A stretch of 64,000 nucleotides of DNA, from assembly GCA_026225945.1 (NCBI GenBank), contig JAMJFZ010000107.1, forward strand, positions 63,205,501 through 63,269,500, read 5' to 3'. The first letter of the stretch is position 1; each line of letters opens with the position of its first letter. The position numbers and the translations under genes were made by a program. Below the pieces are notes generated by a model that was not told where the DNA came from, made no database searches, and worked only from the letters and a program-made list of their open reading frames with translations. Below are positions 25,154 through 39,100 of this stretch, in pieces. Origin of the DNA: Cricetomys ansorgei. Its lineage: Eukaryota > Chordata > Mammalia > Rodentia > Nesomyidae.

Positions 25154-28100
25154 TTCTAACCTTTTGGCGTTTTCTATTCTCTTTAAAGAAGTGCTGGTCA
25201 TAGCCTAATAAGTCAGATGTCTTTATGTCTTTCCACCTTGGTTTTTGAGGCAGGGTCTCATGGAACCTGGAGTTCACTGATTCAGCTAGATCAGCTGGCC
25301 AGCAAGCCCTTGGAACTGGTCTGATCCCCTTCCCCTAACTCTCCCGTGTTGGGTTACAGGTGCACACCACTGTACATGGCATCTTACATAGGTGCTGGGG
25401 ATCTGAACTCAGGTCCTGGTGGGTCAGAAACAGGCTTGTTATCCACAGAACCATCTCCCCACTCCTTCCAATTTACTTTCTGAGACAAGGTCTCTCACTG
25501 CACCTGGTGCTCACTGATTTGATTAGGCTGGATGGCCAGGACACCACTTTTTCCCCACCTGTGCCCTTAGCTCCCAGGCACGGGATTAACTGGCCCAGCC
25601 TTTGGGCAGGCATGGCATCACCCACGGCCTCCAGGGACTACAGGAAACCAGGCTTAAAATGCCCACTTTCAAAACCTGTGCACCAAATTAGAGTGCTGGG
25701 ATTCAAGAAGTGTGCATGTTTTGAAGCCAAAGCTTCCTTTCTCCAGACTGTAGCAGAGCTTCAGGAAGGGCATGTTGTAAGTGCTAAGTTTGCAGTAAGC
25801 TCCTGGCAGGCAAACGACTGAGAATTCTGTTCCAAAAAGTATTAACAGGACAAGCAAGATGGATCAGTAGGTAAAGGAGCTTGCTGCCACGCCTGATGAC
25901 TTAAGTTTGATCCCTAGAACCCACACAATGGAAAGAGAAAACCAACTTCTACAAGCTGCCTTGTGACATCCATATGTGCATGCGTGCACACACACACACA
26001 CACACACACACGCACATGCACCATGAATGGACACATGTGTGCACACACATACACACCCTAGGTAAATCCAAAAAACATTCTAAGGAATTGGAAACAGCCC
26101 ACCTTGTGTCCTTAGAAATTTCTAGAGAGGTCAAACATCTCCTACACATTGATTTTGACTTAGTGTAGATGATGTAATTGTGAGTTGTGAACTGGAAAGT
26201 GGTAACTTTTAATGACTTACTGATTGCTTACGCCCTTTGGGGCACTTATCTAATTAATCTTATATTATTCTTGTAAAGAAGGAAGAGGTCATGTGGTTGG
26301 TAGTGGGGGGGTTGGGAAACACGACATTTTGACTCCCAAGAAGTATTCTTTTCTTTTTCCTCCTCTAGCCCAGGCTGGCCTGGAATTGAAGGCCTTCCTG
26401 CTTCTGTATGCTTCAGCGCTGGATCAGCAGCAGCACCCGCAAGCCTGACTGAGCCTTTTCACATTTGTGTGACTTGGTTTAACTTATCTTACCTCAATCC
26501 TGCAGTTACCATGCCCAGCTTCTATTCAAATGTCGATATTGTATAGATCATGACTTTTATACCAATTTTATTTTTTTTAAATGTCACACTAAAATGTGAC
26601 AAATCTTAATTACTGGGGTATTTTACATTTCCTTAAATCTTGTGTCTCTCTGACCTCAGCCTAGTCCTGGCCCAGAGCAAGAAACAGGTCAGTTACTAAT
26701 CACACATTAAACAAGGGGGTGCTAAACCCAGGGTTTCTGAAAAACTACCTCTCCAGTTTAACTTATTTGAGTCGTGACTCAAAGAATCATCGTAACACTT
26801 TACAGTGACACTTTGGAACATGCAGACTCCAGCCACATGGGACAGTACCGTGATGCTTTTCCATACCTTTGCATTTACAACTATTTCACTGGCAAGGAGG
26901 CAGGCGCAAACCATGGTGCCAGTTCTCCCTAGAAAGAAAAGAAGGCCATTAAGGAACCATTGTCCATTGCAATGCTCAATGTAAGAACTCACTCAGAGGA
27001 CCTGGGGAGATGACGCCGTGCTTTAGGTGCAGAAAGTACAAGGTCTTGATTTAGATCCTAGAAGCCACATAAAAAGCTATTGTGACTGTATTAGCCTTGA
27101 CCCCAGCTGGGGGTTGGAGTCAGGATCCAGAGGCTTGCTAGCCAAAACAGCTGGCTCTGGGTTTAGTGAGCCAGCCTGTCTCAAAAAAATAAGGTAGAAG
27201 GCCAGCAAGATGGCTCAATGGGTAAGAACACTTGTTGTACAAGCTGACAACCTAAGTTCAATCCCCAGAACCCACAGGAGAGAGCCAGCTCCCCAAAGTC
27301 GTCCTCTGACTTCCACACACGCACCGTGGCATTTACACATACACACTCACACACACACACACACACATATGCACATGCACATGTGCACACACACACATAG
27401 ACACGTATGCACACCCACATGTGCGTGCACACACGCACATTCGCATACACATGCACATATGCATACACACACATACACACACGTATGCACACCCACATGT
27501 GCATACACACACATATGCACACGCATGCACACGCACATGTGCACACACACACCACACACATACTTGCACACATACATTCATATGCACACACACACACGTA
27601 TGTACACACACCATATCATATACATTAATACACAATGATTTCTTTTTTTAATGAAAAGCAATCGAGGAAGAAATCCCAAGGCCAACCTCCGACAACAGGA
27701 GCAGAAATACTCAAAATGCATTTTGTATGTATATGTGCTTGTCCCAAATATTTTAATTCAGAAGCAGCCAAAATCACTGCCCTGTGGCTAGACCTGGAAC
27801 TCGTGTCCTACTTGGGTGTGTCACACATGAGTTGCTATGGACGTTTCTTCCGTCTCTAACGCTGACATTGCCGTAAAGGCGAAGGCAACCAGCTCTGTCA
27901 AGACTCCTAAAGCCCCACTTATGTACCCGGTTCTGTAATTACTGTAAACAAAACACCCACAAGGCCACCTAGCATTCGTAGTGCCTATTATTTCTTCCAT
28001 TTAAGAGGTCTTAACTTAAAAAAAAAATTACCCACCGTCTCATGCAGCCTAGGCTGCCCTCAAAGTCACTACGTAGCCAAGGATGACCTTGGATTTCTGA

Positions 28101-28701
28101 TCCTCCTGCCCCACCTCCTAGGTGTTGAGATTACAAGTGTAATCTCACCACACCTGGCTTAGAATTTCAAATTGTACTGAAAAGTTTTCAAAAGTGTAGA
28201 GTAGTATTGTTGTCACTGTGTAATAGTATATTGTCACGATTTACTCTCTCTCCTCTTCATCTCTCCCCTTCTCTTTCTTCTTAGCAATTTTAGCTTCAGC
28301 TGTATGCATGATGCTATATGTATGTTTTTGATTGGTCATAAAAATTTTGAGTTTTGAAAACATGCCACTTCTTTTCTCTTGTACAGTTACTTGTAACTTT
28401 TGACTTAGCCAGCATAAACTGAATTTAATTATCTCCTGCAATTCTGAATTTAGCCTGTTTATGTGAGAGGCACCTTTTCTGGTCCACTCTTTATTTTCCC
28501 AGTGAATTACCGTTGCGACTTGGATACAGAACAAGCACATACACACCCTTCAAGACTCATGAGTTTGAACTCTGGATCCCAAGTTAGTGGTGCCGCAGAA
28601 GCCCTAAACGCTGGAGACGTCGCGGTACCGGTCTAGCTAACAGAAGTGTATAGTTGGGGGTTTGGCATTATACCTGCTTCTGATCTGGCCCAAGAACTCC
28701 A

Positions 28702-28732
<31 letters not shown>

Positions 28733-31700
28733 GTGTGTGTGTGTGTGTTTGATCCCTTGATGACCTGAGTCCAATCCCCAAGACCTGCATGGTAGAAGGA
28801 GAGAATAGACTCCCATATACACAGTGACACACACGTGGAGAGAGAGAGAAGAAAGAAAGACAGGTAATAAAATAAAAGGTCACAGGTAGATCAGGATACG
28901 GAAAGAACTCATTAGAGCAGTTACTAAGGACATCTGGAGGGCGCAGCCTAGAGGGACAGCGCTTGCTCAGCATGTATGTGTAAGTCCCTGGTGTGATTTT
29001 CTAGCGCCATAAAAATGAATTAACTAGCTAATTAATTAAGGGATAAAATGTTAGGGAAGGAATTATAAAAATCCAATCAGCCCCTTCCCAATCCTCTTCA
29101 CCGAACAGTCTTCCCTTGAGTAAGAGCTTCCTGCAGGAGATCCAAGTCCACTCAACCTTCCTGCCACATGAAAGGAAAGGAGACACAGCTCTGGGTGCTG
29201 ACAGCCCAGTGCACGGACTTCCTCTGCATCACCTACCTGGTCTTCCCTGTTTTCTCACATAAAAGTCTCGTTTTGTCTTGAAAAATGAGATAAAAGTTTG
29301 AGGTAGATGCTCAAATCTGTCTTTTTCAAGACAGATGTTTGCATAAGCCTGTCTCCCTCCACCACCCGCTGTGCCTTGGGCCTTCATCAGTGTGGTGAAC
29401 AGCAGGAACCTCCAATCCCAGCAACAGTTATGACGGAGCCAGCAAGGAGAAAGAACCTGACCCTGAGAGTCACTACCCTCTGCTTCCATGGGATGGGGCA
29501 GGACACAAAAATATCTCATTAAAAAGGATCTCAGCTGAACTGCTAGTGACTAGCTGAGTTTGTGGTTGGAACTCCAGGGACATGCAAACAATAGTTAGCA
29601 ATGTTAGATTTGGCTTGCATTCTTCCATTTATAATCTCTGTCTCTCTGTCTCTCTGTCTGTCTTTCTTTCTCTCTGCCTGTCTCTGTCTCTTTGTTTGTG
29701 TGTTACATGTGTATGTATTTGTACACGTGAGGACAGAGGATGCAGTCTTCTGTTGCTCTCCAACTTACTGTTTGAGATAAGGACTTAAAGGTTCTGAAGA
29801 TCGCCGACTCGCTACACTAGCTCACTGTCAAGTCCCAGACATCTGTCTGCCTCTACCCCAGCACATGCTGGTCACAGACATGCTGGTTTTTACACAGGTT
29901 CTGGGGATCAGAACTCAGGCCGTGTTTACGTGAAAAGCAGTTAACTGACTGAGCTATCTTCCCAGCTATTCTTTTTAAAACTTTTTCAATTGGTTTTGTT
30001 TAAAAATAAAATATATAATTCTACTGTACCAGAGACAACTACAGAAAACCATAACCAATCAAATTTTAGAGTTGCAGAGCCCAGTACCAATGGATGCATC
30101 TACAAGAGACTCCCATTCCTAAGGATCAGGGAACATTCCAGAAGAGACAGAAAGATCGTAAGAGCCAGAGGATCAGGGACTTTGCTGTGAGATTGTTTCC
30201 TAGTGACATCAGAAGCTACAGCTATAACGTCTCACCAACATAACTACCCGAATGTAGGGACCCAGGACAAAGACAATACCAATGAACATGCCAAGCAGAA
30301 TGAGGAGAAGCCCACAAGGCCTTCATGTTAGACAAAGAGCTATAGGCCATCTGAGAAAATCTGGGGAGTGGAAGAGCACCCCCAATCCCCAAGGCAGTTG
30401 GTTCAGTACTAAATAGTCTGCCCTGAAAACATACATACAAGTAACATTATATGAATTCAACGGTTATATTTGGGAATACATATGTATATACAAATACATA
30501 TATCCACACAATAACAATGGACGAAGAAAAGGGGCCATATATTTGAAGGAGAGTGGGGAGGGGTAAACCGGAAGGCTTGTAGGTAGGATAAGGAAGAGAA
30601 AATGTAATTAAAATAAAATCTCAAAAATAAAGAAAACCTATAAAATACAGTTTGTGCTGCCCATATACTCTCAGACTGGTGGTCCCCCAGTGGGGCATGA
30701 ATGACCTACCAGGGGACATACCTCTAAGAAGACTGGCTCTCCCTCTCCAAGTAGCTATGGATTGCCAATAGCTCCTTAGTTGGGGGTGGAACGTTGTGCC
30801 CACCTCCCATCTCTGTACTGGGATTTTGTCTCTCTTGAACTGTCACAACCGCTGTGAGTTCACACGTGCAACTGCCCTCCTGCATCTGGAAAATGCTGTT
30901 TCCTTATAGCTGTCCTCTGCCTCTGACTCTTACAAATTTGCCCTCCCGCTTTCACAACGATCCCTGAGCCTCGGGAAGAGGGAGTGTAATACAGATGACT
31001 CCTTCAGGGCTGAGCAGTCTGTAGTTTTTCATTCTCTATACCTTGACTAATTGTGGGTCTCCATATTAATCACCATTCACAGCAAAAAAAAGAAAAGGAG
31101 CTTCGCTGATGATGGTTGAGAAATGCACTAATCTATGGGTATATGTTGTAGAAGTTTATTTTTAGTTATGTACAAAATAATTGTTTTGTGCACTGTTGGG
31201 CGAGGGGCTGCCTAGGGCTTGGTGTTTTGTGTTGTCTGCAGGTGTTGGATTTATGTGGAGGATGTTTGATTGGACACGATCTGCATGTGTTATCAACAGA
31301 ACGCCTGAGCTCAGATGCTCAGGGCTCCACTGTCCAGTATCGTGATTGCCATGATAGTGGTTCCCTCTCATGAGGTCTGGCAAGGTTTGTACCTATGAGA
31401 ATGCCTCCTTGTCCTTGGTGAGCCACCACAGCAGATACCAGCTGCAAGTATAGCAATAAATCACTAGGAGCTGGTTTAATACTGTGCCCATTTAACAAAG
31501 TCTCTCTTAGAGTGTGTGGATAATCTTATCACAGATTCAACCTAATAATAGGGTCAGGTGTGGATTTTAACTTGTGAAATGGACCTCAAATCCAATCAAA
31601 AAGTGGTTGGTTACTCCCCATCCAGCAGTAAGCGTGCCTCGACAGCTTGCCATTACTATAGTTTTTGGTGTTCATGGCTGGATGAGAGTGATGGTTACTT

Positions 31701-34700
31701 CTCTCACATTCCAGCATTTTGAAAGCTAGCCAATAGGGATGAAGTTTCCAGGTACGCTCCAGACTCATTTCTCCATGTTCTATGATTAAGATATGTGCTA
31801 TCGTCAGCAACAGGGTCTTAAGTCAAGTTCTGGAGGGTAAACCAGGATCATTGGCAATAGCCTGTAATGTTTGGGGGCACATGGAACATCATTAGGCTTT
31901 AAAAGAGGGAACCCATTCCTCAAATTGGGGCACAGAAGTAAGAAGGGAGTTCTCAAAAGATAAAATATGAATGGCCAAGAAATATGTTTTTTAATGTCCA
32001 GTATCCTTAGGCATTAGGTAAATGCAAATTAAAACTACTTTGATATTTCATCTTGTCCATGTCAGAATGGATAGGATTTAAAAAAAAAAAAAGACAACAA
32101 ATGTTGGTGTGAATGTAAGGAAGGGGAAGTAATTTTTAACTGCTGGTGGAAGTACAACAGGTGAAGCCACTAGGGCAAGCAGAGAGGCTGATCAAAACAC
32201 TAGAAATAGGTGACTCACAGGATGAACGTAAATACACCCAAAGGACTCCATACCCTACCCACAGAGATACCTGCTCGTACTTGTTCATTGCTGCTCTAGC
32301 CACAATAGCCAGGAAATGGAAATAGCCTAGATGTCCATCAACTGATGAATGAATAATGAGAGTGTGGTACATTTGAATAATGGAATATTATTCATCTATT
32401 AAGAAAAACAGAATTGTGAAATTAACAGGTAAATGGATGGAACTGGAAACAACCATTCTGGGTGAAGTAGCCCAGACCCAGAAAGACAAATAGAGCGTGT
32501 TTTCTCTCATTTGTGTTGAATGCGTTTGAATCTTCAGATATGCGTGTTCCATTTAAACTACCCATCGAGGTCACAAAATTAGTGAGGGTCCATGGGAATG
32601 GGGGGCCATTGAGGAAAGAAAGAAAGAACTTAATTGATGAATAATGTAACAAGAAGGATTGAATAGGGTTGGGGGATGGGATGGCAGGATAGAGGAGAAA
32701 ATACAGAGAGGGATAACTACTACTGAAGATGCTTCACAGCAGTCACATGGAAACCTGTTACCATATAAGCTTCCTAAAATATGTACATCCGCACATATAA
32801 AGAGTTTAACTGGAGTTACCCTGTGATAGGGTAAAGATGCCACTACTAGACACTATGAATTCTTTGTACATAAAGGGATCCAAGGGGGTTCTACTGAAAG
32901 CCTCTGCCCACCTGTGATCTACCAGAGTTGGTAGATTCTGCAGAAGGGTTCCGGGATACTCTGGAGCCAGGATATGGGACTGTTTGGCCATTGGTTTGTC
33001 TCCAGAAAAGGATGAATGCCTGGACCTGCTCAGTGGCATTCGTGTAGGGGTGTGATGTTGCAGACTTACAGAAACCTGTCTCCCTGGAGTAAAGAAATGA
33101 GTTTTGGCATGTAAAGAGACAAATGAGAGAAATACATGTCTCCTCATGTATGCAGGAGACACCAACTCTTGGTATGATGACTTAGAACCCTTTAGACATA
33201 CACACCAGAGGGGAATAGCTGATTGTTTAATTGTTTAATTTTAATTTTAGCTTTCGGAGGCATCCTCTGAATTTCCTAGTGACTGCACGTGCTTGCATTC
33301 CCACCAGCAGGGTATAAGGTAAGGGCTCCTCCCTGCCTACATCCGCACCACCGTTCTCTTGACAATAAACATTCTGGCTGGGGTGAGATGGAATTTCCAA
33401 GAAGAGAACTTTTAAGTTCACAGATGATTAACAATATTGAGCACTTTCAAATACTTAATGGCTATTTGTATTTCTTCCTATCTGTCAAATCATTTGTTGA
33501 TTTTTTTTTTTGGTGTTCAATATTTTTTTGGATCTTTGTAGTATGCAGACATAAATGCCTGTCAGGCGTATAGTTGGCAAATATTTTCATTTGTTCTGTA
33601 GGTCGTCTCTTCACTCTATTGGTTACTTTCTTTCTTGTGCAGAAACTGTAATTTCCTGTCGTCTCGTTTGTCAATCATTTTTGATTAATTCCTCTGCTAG
33701 TAGAATCCTCAGAAAGTTGTTGTTTATACATTTATCTTAAAGATTTTTACCTGTGGCTTTTCCCCTCCACCAATTTCAACAATCTGGGTCTCACATTAAG
33801 GTTTTTTGTCCATTTCGAGGTGAATTTTGTGCAAAGACATACAAGTATCTAATTTCCTTCTTTTAAATGCGGATATCCAGTTTCCCAAGCCTGATTCTTT
33901 GAAAAGTAAAGGAAAATAAAAACAACATGCAGTAGACAGTGTTAGGAAATTAGCTACCTTGAGAGATTAAAAACGGAAAACAGGCATCTCCACCAAAGGA
34001 TATAGAAAGAACTGTATCTCCACACCCGGAGTGACGACATCGGATCTATCTCGCCTGATACACAAAAAACCTATTGAAAAATGCACTCTAGAGTTTAACA
34101 TAAGACCTGCAACTACAAAACTGTGAGGGGCATGTTTTATAACACTGATTTGGGGAAAACTGTTTTTTTTGGATATGGTTTCGAGAACATTAGGAATCAA
34201 GACGAAAAATAAACAGTGAGATTCCATCAAAGTAAAAAACTATAGAACAAGGGGAGCAATACAGTGGAGAAACGTTCTAGATAATGCCAGACAATGTCCA
34301 CAAACGTTCATCCGACTAGGTGCTAACATCCAAAAACATGTAGGGCGTTCAGACAACTCAACAGCACGACAAAAATGACCCCCTTTTCCCCCACTACTAT
34401 AGAAGCTTCTTTAAACATAACCATGTATGAAAGGAATGCTAGTGGAGCCACCAATAACAGGGAGACAATGCCCACACTAGGCACCTTTTGCCACCAAGTG
34501 AAACTCCAGTGCCAGGAATGGGTTACATCTAACTGAGTTGTTGGCCAAAGGGGTCCCATGGGAAGCCCCAAAAGACTCAAGCCATTGCCGAGGTTGCGTT
34601 CCACAAACTGATGCACTGTTTCTGAGGACAACGCTTCCCTATCTCATCGAACCAGGAGAAGCTGAGCTGGTCCCTAACTAGAGCCTTCACCACTACTGAT

Positions 34701-36081
34701 TAGTGTTCATGATATTCTTCACATTTCCAGAGGAGTAAGTAGCCAACAAGCTAGCTACAAAAGATGAGATTTACAGTGGTGACCCACATGCGCGATACAC
34801 TGGCAGAACAGACATCGTGGGAGAAGCTACTGATTAGATTTTAGGCCCAATCCATGAGGTGGAATCCATGCCTGAGACTGCTCAAGTGGCCAAGAACCTG
34901 AGAGTAGGCTGGCCATGGGCCTAGGAGAAAGCCAAACACTATTATGCTAAAGGAACATAGCAATATAATGACCTCTCATGGCATTCTGCTATACCCATGG
35001 ATCGGTGCCTTGTCCAGTCATCATCAGAGAAGATTCTCCTGTAGTAGATGGGAACTAATACAGAGACCCACAAATGGACAACGTGCAGAGAGTGAGAGTT
35101 TTCGGAACACTCAGTCCTGAATGTGGTATTTTCATCAAACCCCTACACTCAGGGCTCAGAGAGCTATGCAAAAGAGGGGGTGAAAAGACTGTAGAAGTCA
35201 GCAGGGAATGGAGGACTCCCAGGAACCAGTGTCCTCCAGATACAACAGGACCAATTCATATTTGAACTCACGGAGACTGCAGTGGCACACACAGGGTCTG
35301 CACGGGTTCAAGCCAGATGGGTTATCAGTACTGACAGGGTGAAGTGGACAAAGCGCCCTCTCCTAAACAAGGAACTATCTGCAATTGACGTTGTCTTGCA
35401 AAGGAAAAAAAAATTAGTTTTCTCCAATGGAGTCTCACTGTGCATATTAACCACAGTTAAGGGTAGGCCCCGGGCCCGGCAGTGGATGGCCAACACAAGA
35501 TGAACTCAGTGGTGTTTCTGTTGATTTCCCCCCCTCATATTGCTTTGTTTGGGTATTTTTATCTTGCTGGACTTTTCTTTGTATATTATGCTCTCCAATT
35601 TTGTGTGGGCTGTGTGTGTGTGCATGTGTGTTTCTTGTTCTTTTCCATTGTTTTTTCTTTTATTCTTATCTGTTAAAATTTGCTTGTTTTTTAGAGAAAG
35701 AAGGGCACAGAATTGGATGGGTGGAAAGGCGGAGAGGCTCTGGGAGAAGTCAGGCGAGCGGGAACCGCTATCAGAAGATGCTGCATACATTTTCAACAAG
35801 AAGAGACCGCTTTTCTAAAACAAGCCAGTGCCAGGTTCAGCGATGACACCTGTAATTGCAGCATTTGGAAGGAGACAGAGGATTGTGAGCTGGAGGCCTG
35901 CCTGGGATACATAGGTAGTTCAAGGACCAGCTGGTCTACTTATTGAGACTTTACCTTGACTCAAGGTAAAGACCAAAAAACTCTCTCTAGACAAATAACA
36001 ACAATGACCATAAAAACAACAGAAAAAAGAGGAGTCAAAAAAAAATCTTTCCAAAAGAAAACATGCACACGGTATGCAATA

Positions 36082-36117
<36 letters not shown>

Positions 36118-39100
36118 CATATATAGGTATATATAAATGTTTTATATATATATGTAAAGGTATATAAAAACGTTCAACATCTCCAGTCATTAAGGAAAAG
36201 CCTCTTAACCACAATAAAGTAAGTATGATAAGGTGACACATATGTTCATTAGCTGGATTCAGTCACTCCACTATCAATATAACTCCAAAATACAATTCTT
36301 ACCAGAAGCATATACAATCTCTGTGTACAATTATGACATAGCCTTGAAATAAAAGTGCTACTCTATTCTAAAAATAAACATCGTTGGCATTTGAACACTG
36401 GCAAATGACAAGTAAGGTAACAAGTATTTAGTGGGCAGGGGGAAACATTGCCAGCCTTCTTTAACTCCTCCCCCTGCTTCCCTTCACCTCTCCTTCCGTT
36501 CCGCCCCTCGGCTGTTTTACTTCCTTCCTCCTTACAACCCTTCTGTCTTGAAGCCAATATTTTTAGGTGTTAATGACTAATATCGATTAATCCCATTTGT
36601 TCCCACGCATCAATATTTCTGAACAATTGCTTTACAGAAACGGAAGAGCAAAGCGCCCTTACCTTTCCCTCCCTTACAGTGAACGGCGATGACGTTTTCA
36701 GGGTCCTGAGCCATCCATTCCTTTACTTCCTTGGAGAACAGCAACATTTCCCTGATTTCAAACAGAAGAGTTTTCATTCAGTTAGAAATGTTTCCAAAAT
36801 AATAGTTTTCCAAAACACTAAGCCCAAGGTGTTTAGCCCTTTTCTGACAGTCGATGTGGTGTAAAACTTACTCGAGAGAGGGCACGTTATGATCGTCAAT
36901 CATGATTCTACGGACCCGGTAGTGGAAGCGCTTAGGATCATACGCTCTTTCACCTAAAATAAACAAGGCACTTGTCATATACGTATGCCTAATAAGATAG
37001 CAAATGATAAAGTTATAAATTAATCTAAAGTTTCAACTGGGAAAAATCCCTTATCCGTCTTCAAGAGCAGTTTTCTGTTTGCTCTAAAAACATTCAGAGT
37101 TGAAAAAAAAAAGTTTGGTGACTGTTCGTTCCCCACAGGCAAACTAAACTCATGTTTTAAGAGACCTGACCGTTAGCTTTCTGGTGACTTCTCAGTACAT
37201 CATCAAGGGTGTTAGAAATCACAGAGCAGGGGCAAACATAGCTGACCAGGATGCCAGCTCCTGAAAATATTTGTTTCATTTAGTATTGAACAACTCACCA
37301 GAGACAGGGCGGTGAAGTGCAGTATAATCTGCTTCCTAAGGGCTGCATTTCTTTTTTTGTTTTAATCCAATGCCCGGTCTTTGCCAAAATCTACTCAGGT
37401 GGACAAGAGAACATGCATGCTAATTTTTACACCTCCAATATAATCTAGAGGGAAATAAAGATTTCCTGATCCTAGGACCACTAGAACAGACATTCCCTAA
37501 CATGGTTCACTTCTGCTCTGCCTGTTCCGTCCTTCCAGGGACACCTCTGCCTCTCTCATAGGGTACTTTTTGCTGATGTGCTAACTTTCCTATCACACGA
37601 CGTCAACACAGGTTGGGGAGGTTCACTCTGACTCTCTACCACTAAATACTTATGAATAAATGAAATGCAAGAGAGCAGTCAGCAAAAATTCCGCCCTCTG
37701 TCTTTAGAGGCCCCGTAGTGAGTCGTGCACATACTGCAGAGATTGTAGACTTGATAGTGGTTTGGATGCTTGGTATCAAGGAACCGCACAACCTCCTAAA
37801 GAAAGACAGACACAAACGTTATATATTCAGGATCATCCGGAAGTAAAATTGAAGAGACTAGGAGTAACTAAAAATGGTTACTATTGCTTCACCTGCTTCT
37901 CACTGGTATATTCTAGGGGAAGTCCCGATTATGAGGATATGTAGATTTTACATCGTGTGTCACTGCTAATAAAGAAGGCTGGGATACTCATATTAGCCTC
38001 TGCTGTCACTTCAATTGAATGCTCATGTTTAAACACTGGGTCCTCAGCTGGGGGAGCTGTTTGGGAATGGTGTGGAACTTTTATGAGACAAGGGTCTTGC
38101 TGGAGGAAGTGGGCTACTGAAAGAATGGTACTGAGGCTTTGTATCCTGGTGTCACTTTCTGTTCATTCTCTGCTTCCAGGGTGGATGCAATGCGACCAGA
38201 AAAGAAATTACCCATGACACATAATAACTAAAACACTAAACATACAGAACAAAGAAAGAATATTAAAAGCTGTGGGAAAAGAGTCAGTAACGTATAAAAG
38301 CAGACACATTGAAACAACACCTGACTTTTCAGTGGAGACTCAAAACGCCAGATGGGCCTGGATGGTTATTGTACAGACTCTAAGAGACCATGGATGCCAG
38401 GAGCCAAATTTAAATGGCATCCATCTACAAATGCAGCTCTACAGAAGGCACTAGAAGGAAAACATCAACCTGAAGAGGTGAACTCTTTCAAAAGGTTTCA
38501 CAAAACAAGTCTGGGGTTGTCTTAACCACGTTTATACAGCAGTGGTCCTGCTTCAGAGACATTTTTGTATTTGCTGCATCTAGATGAACACAAAACAAAT
38601 TGACTAGTCTAAATTTAATACTTTCAAATTAACATATTTAAATTCATATGATAGAGTGGCCAGAATGCTTTCTCTCTGAGGAAGCTTTCATGGTACCAGA
38701 ATGTGCCACACTAGCTTCCAAAGGAGAAAAGCAACTGAAAGTCCTACCTAGCTATGACACATATGAACCGTAAGACTCACCAGAATGGCACAATAACCCT
38801 GACGGCGCAACAGAGGCATCCGTCCCTTGGTGATAACCAAAAGACCCCCTCAACAAATGGAAAACCATTTGTCTGATATTGGACACGTAGACAACTACTC
38901 AGGGCTGGTGAAGTCACAGATACTGGAGGAGAACCTACAACTGTCACTTTACTAAACCAGCATAGTCCCTGACTATATTCTAAGTATTTGTCCTTATACC
39001 CAGAAGTAAGTGTAGTCCTCACCTATCCTCAAGGCAACTTTTATTTGCAACAGATGGAGATCACTGCAGAAAACCACAAGGGATGAGAACGCTCACCTGA

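Noticed and set aside
27181..27651. Long His/Thr-rich and Cys/Val-rich frames on both strands
   Set aside because: They come from the (CA)-rich tail of a B3 SINE.
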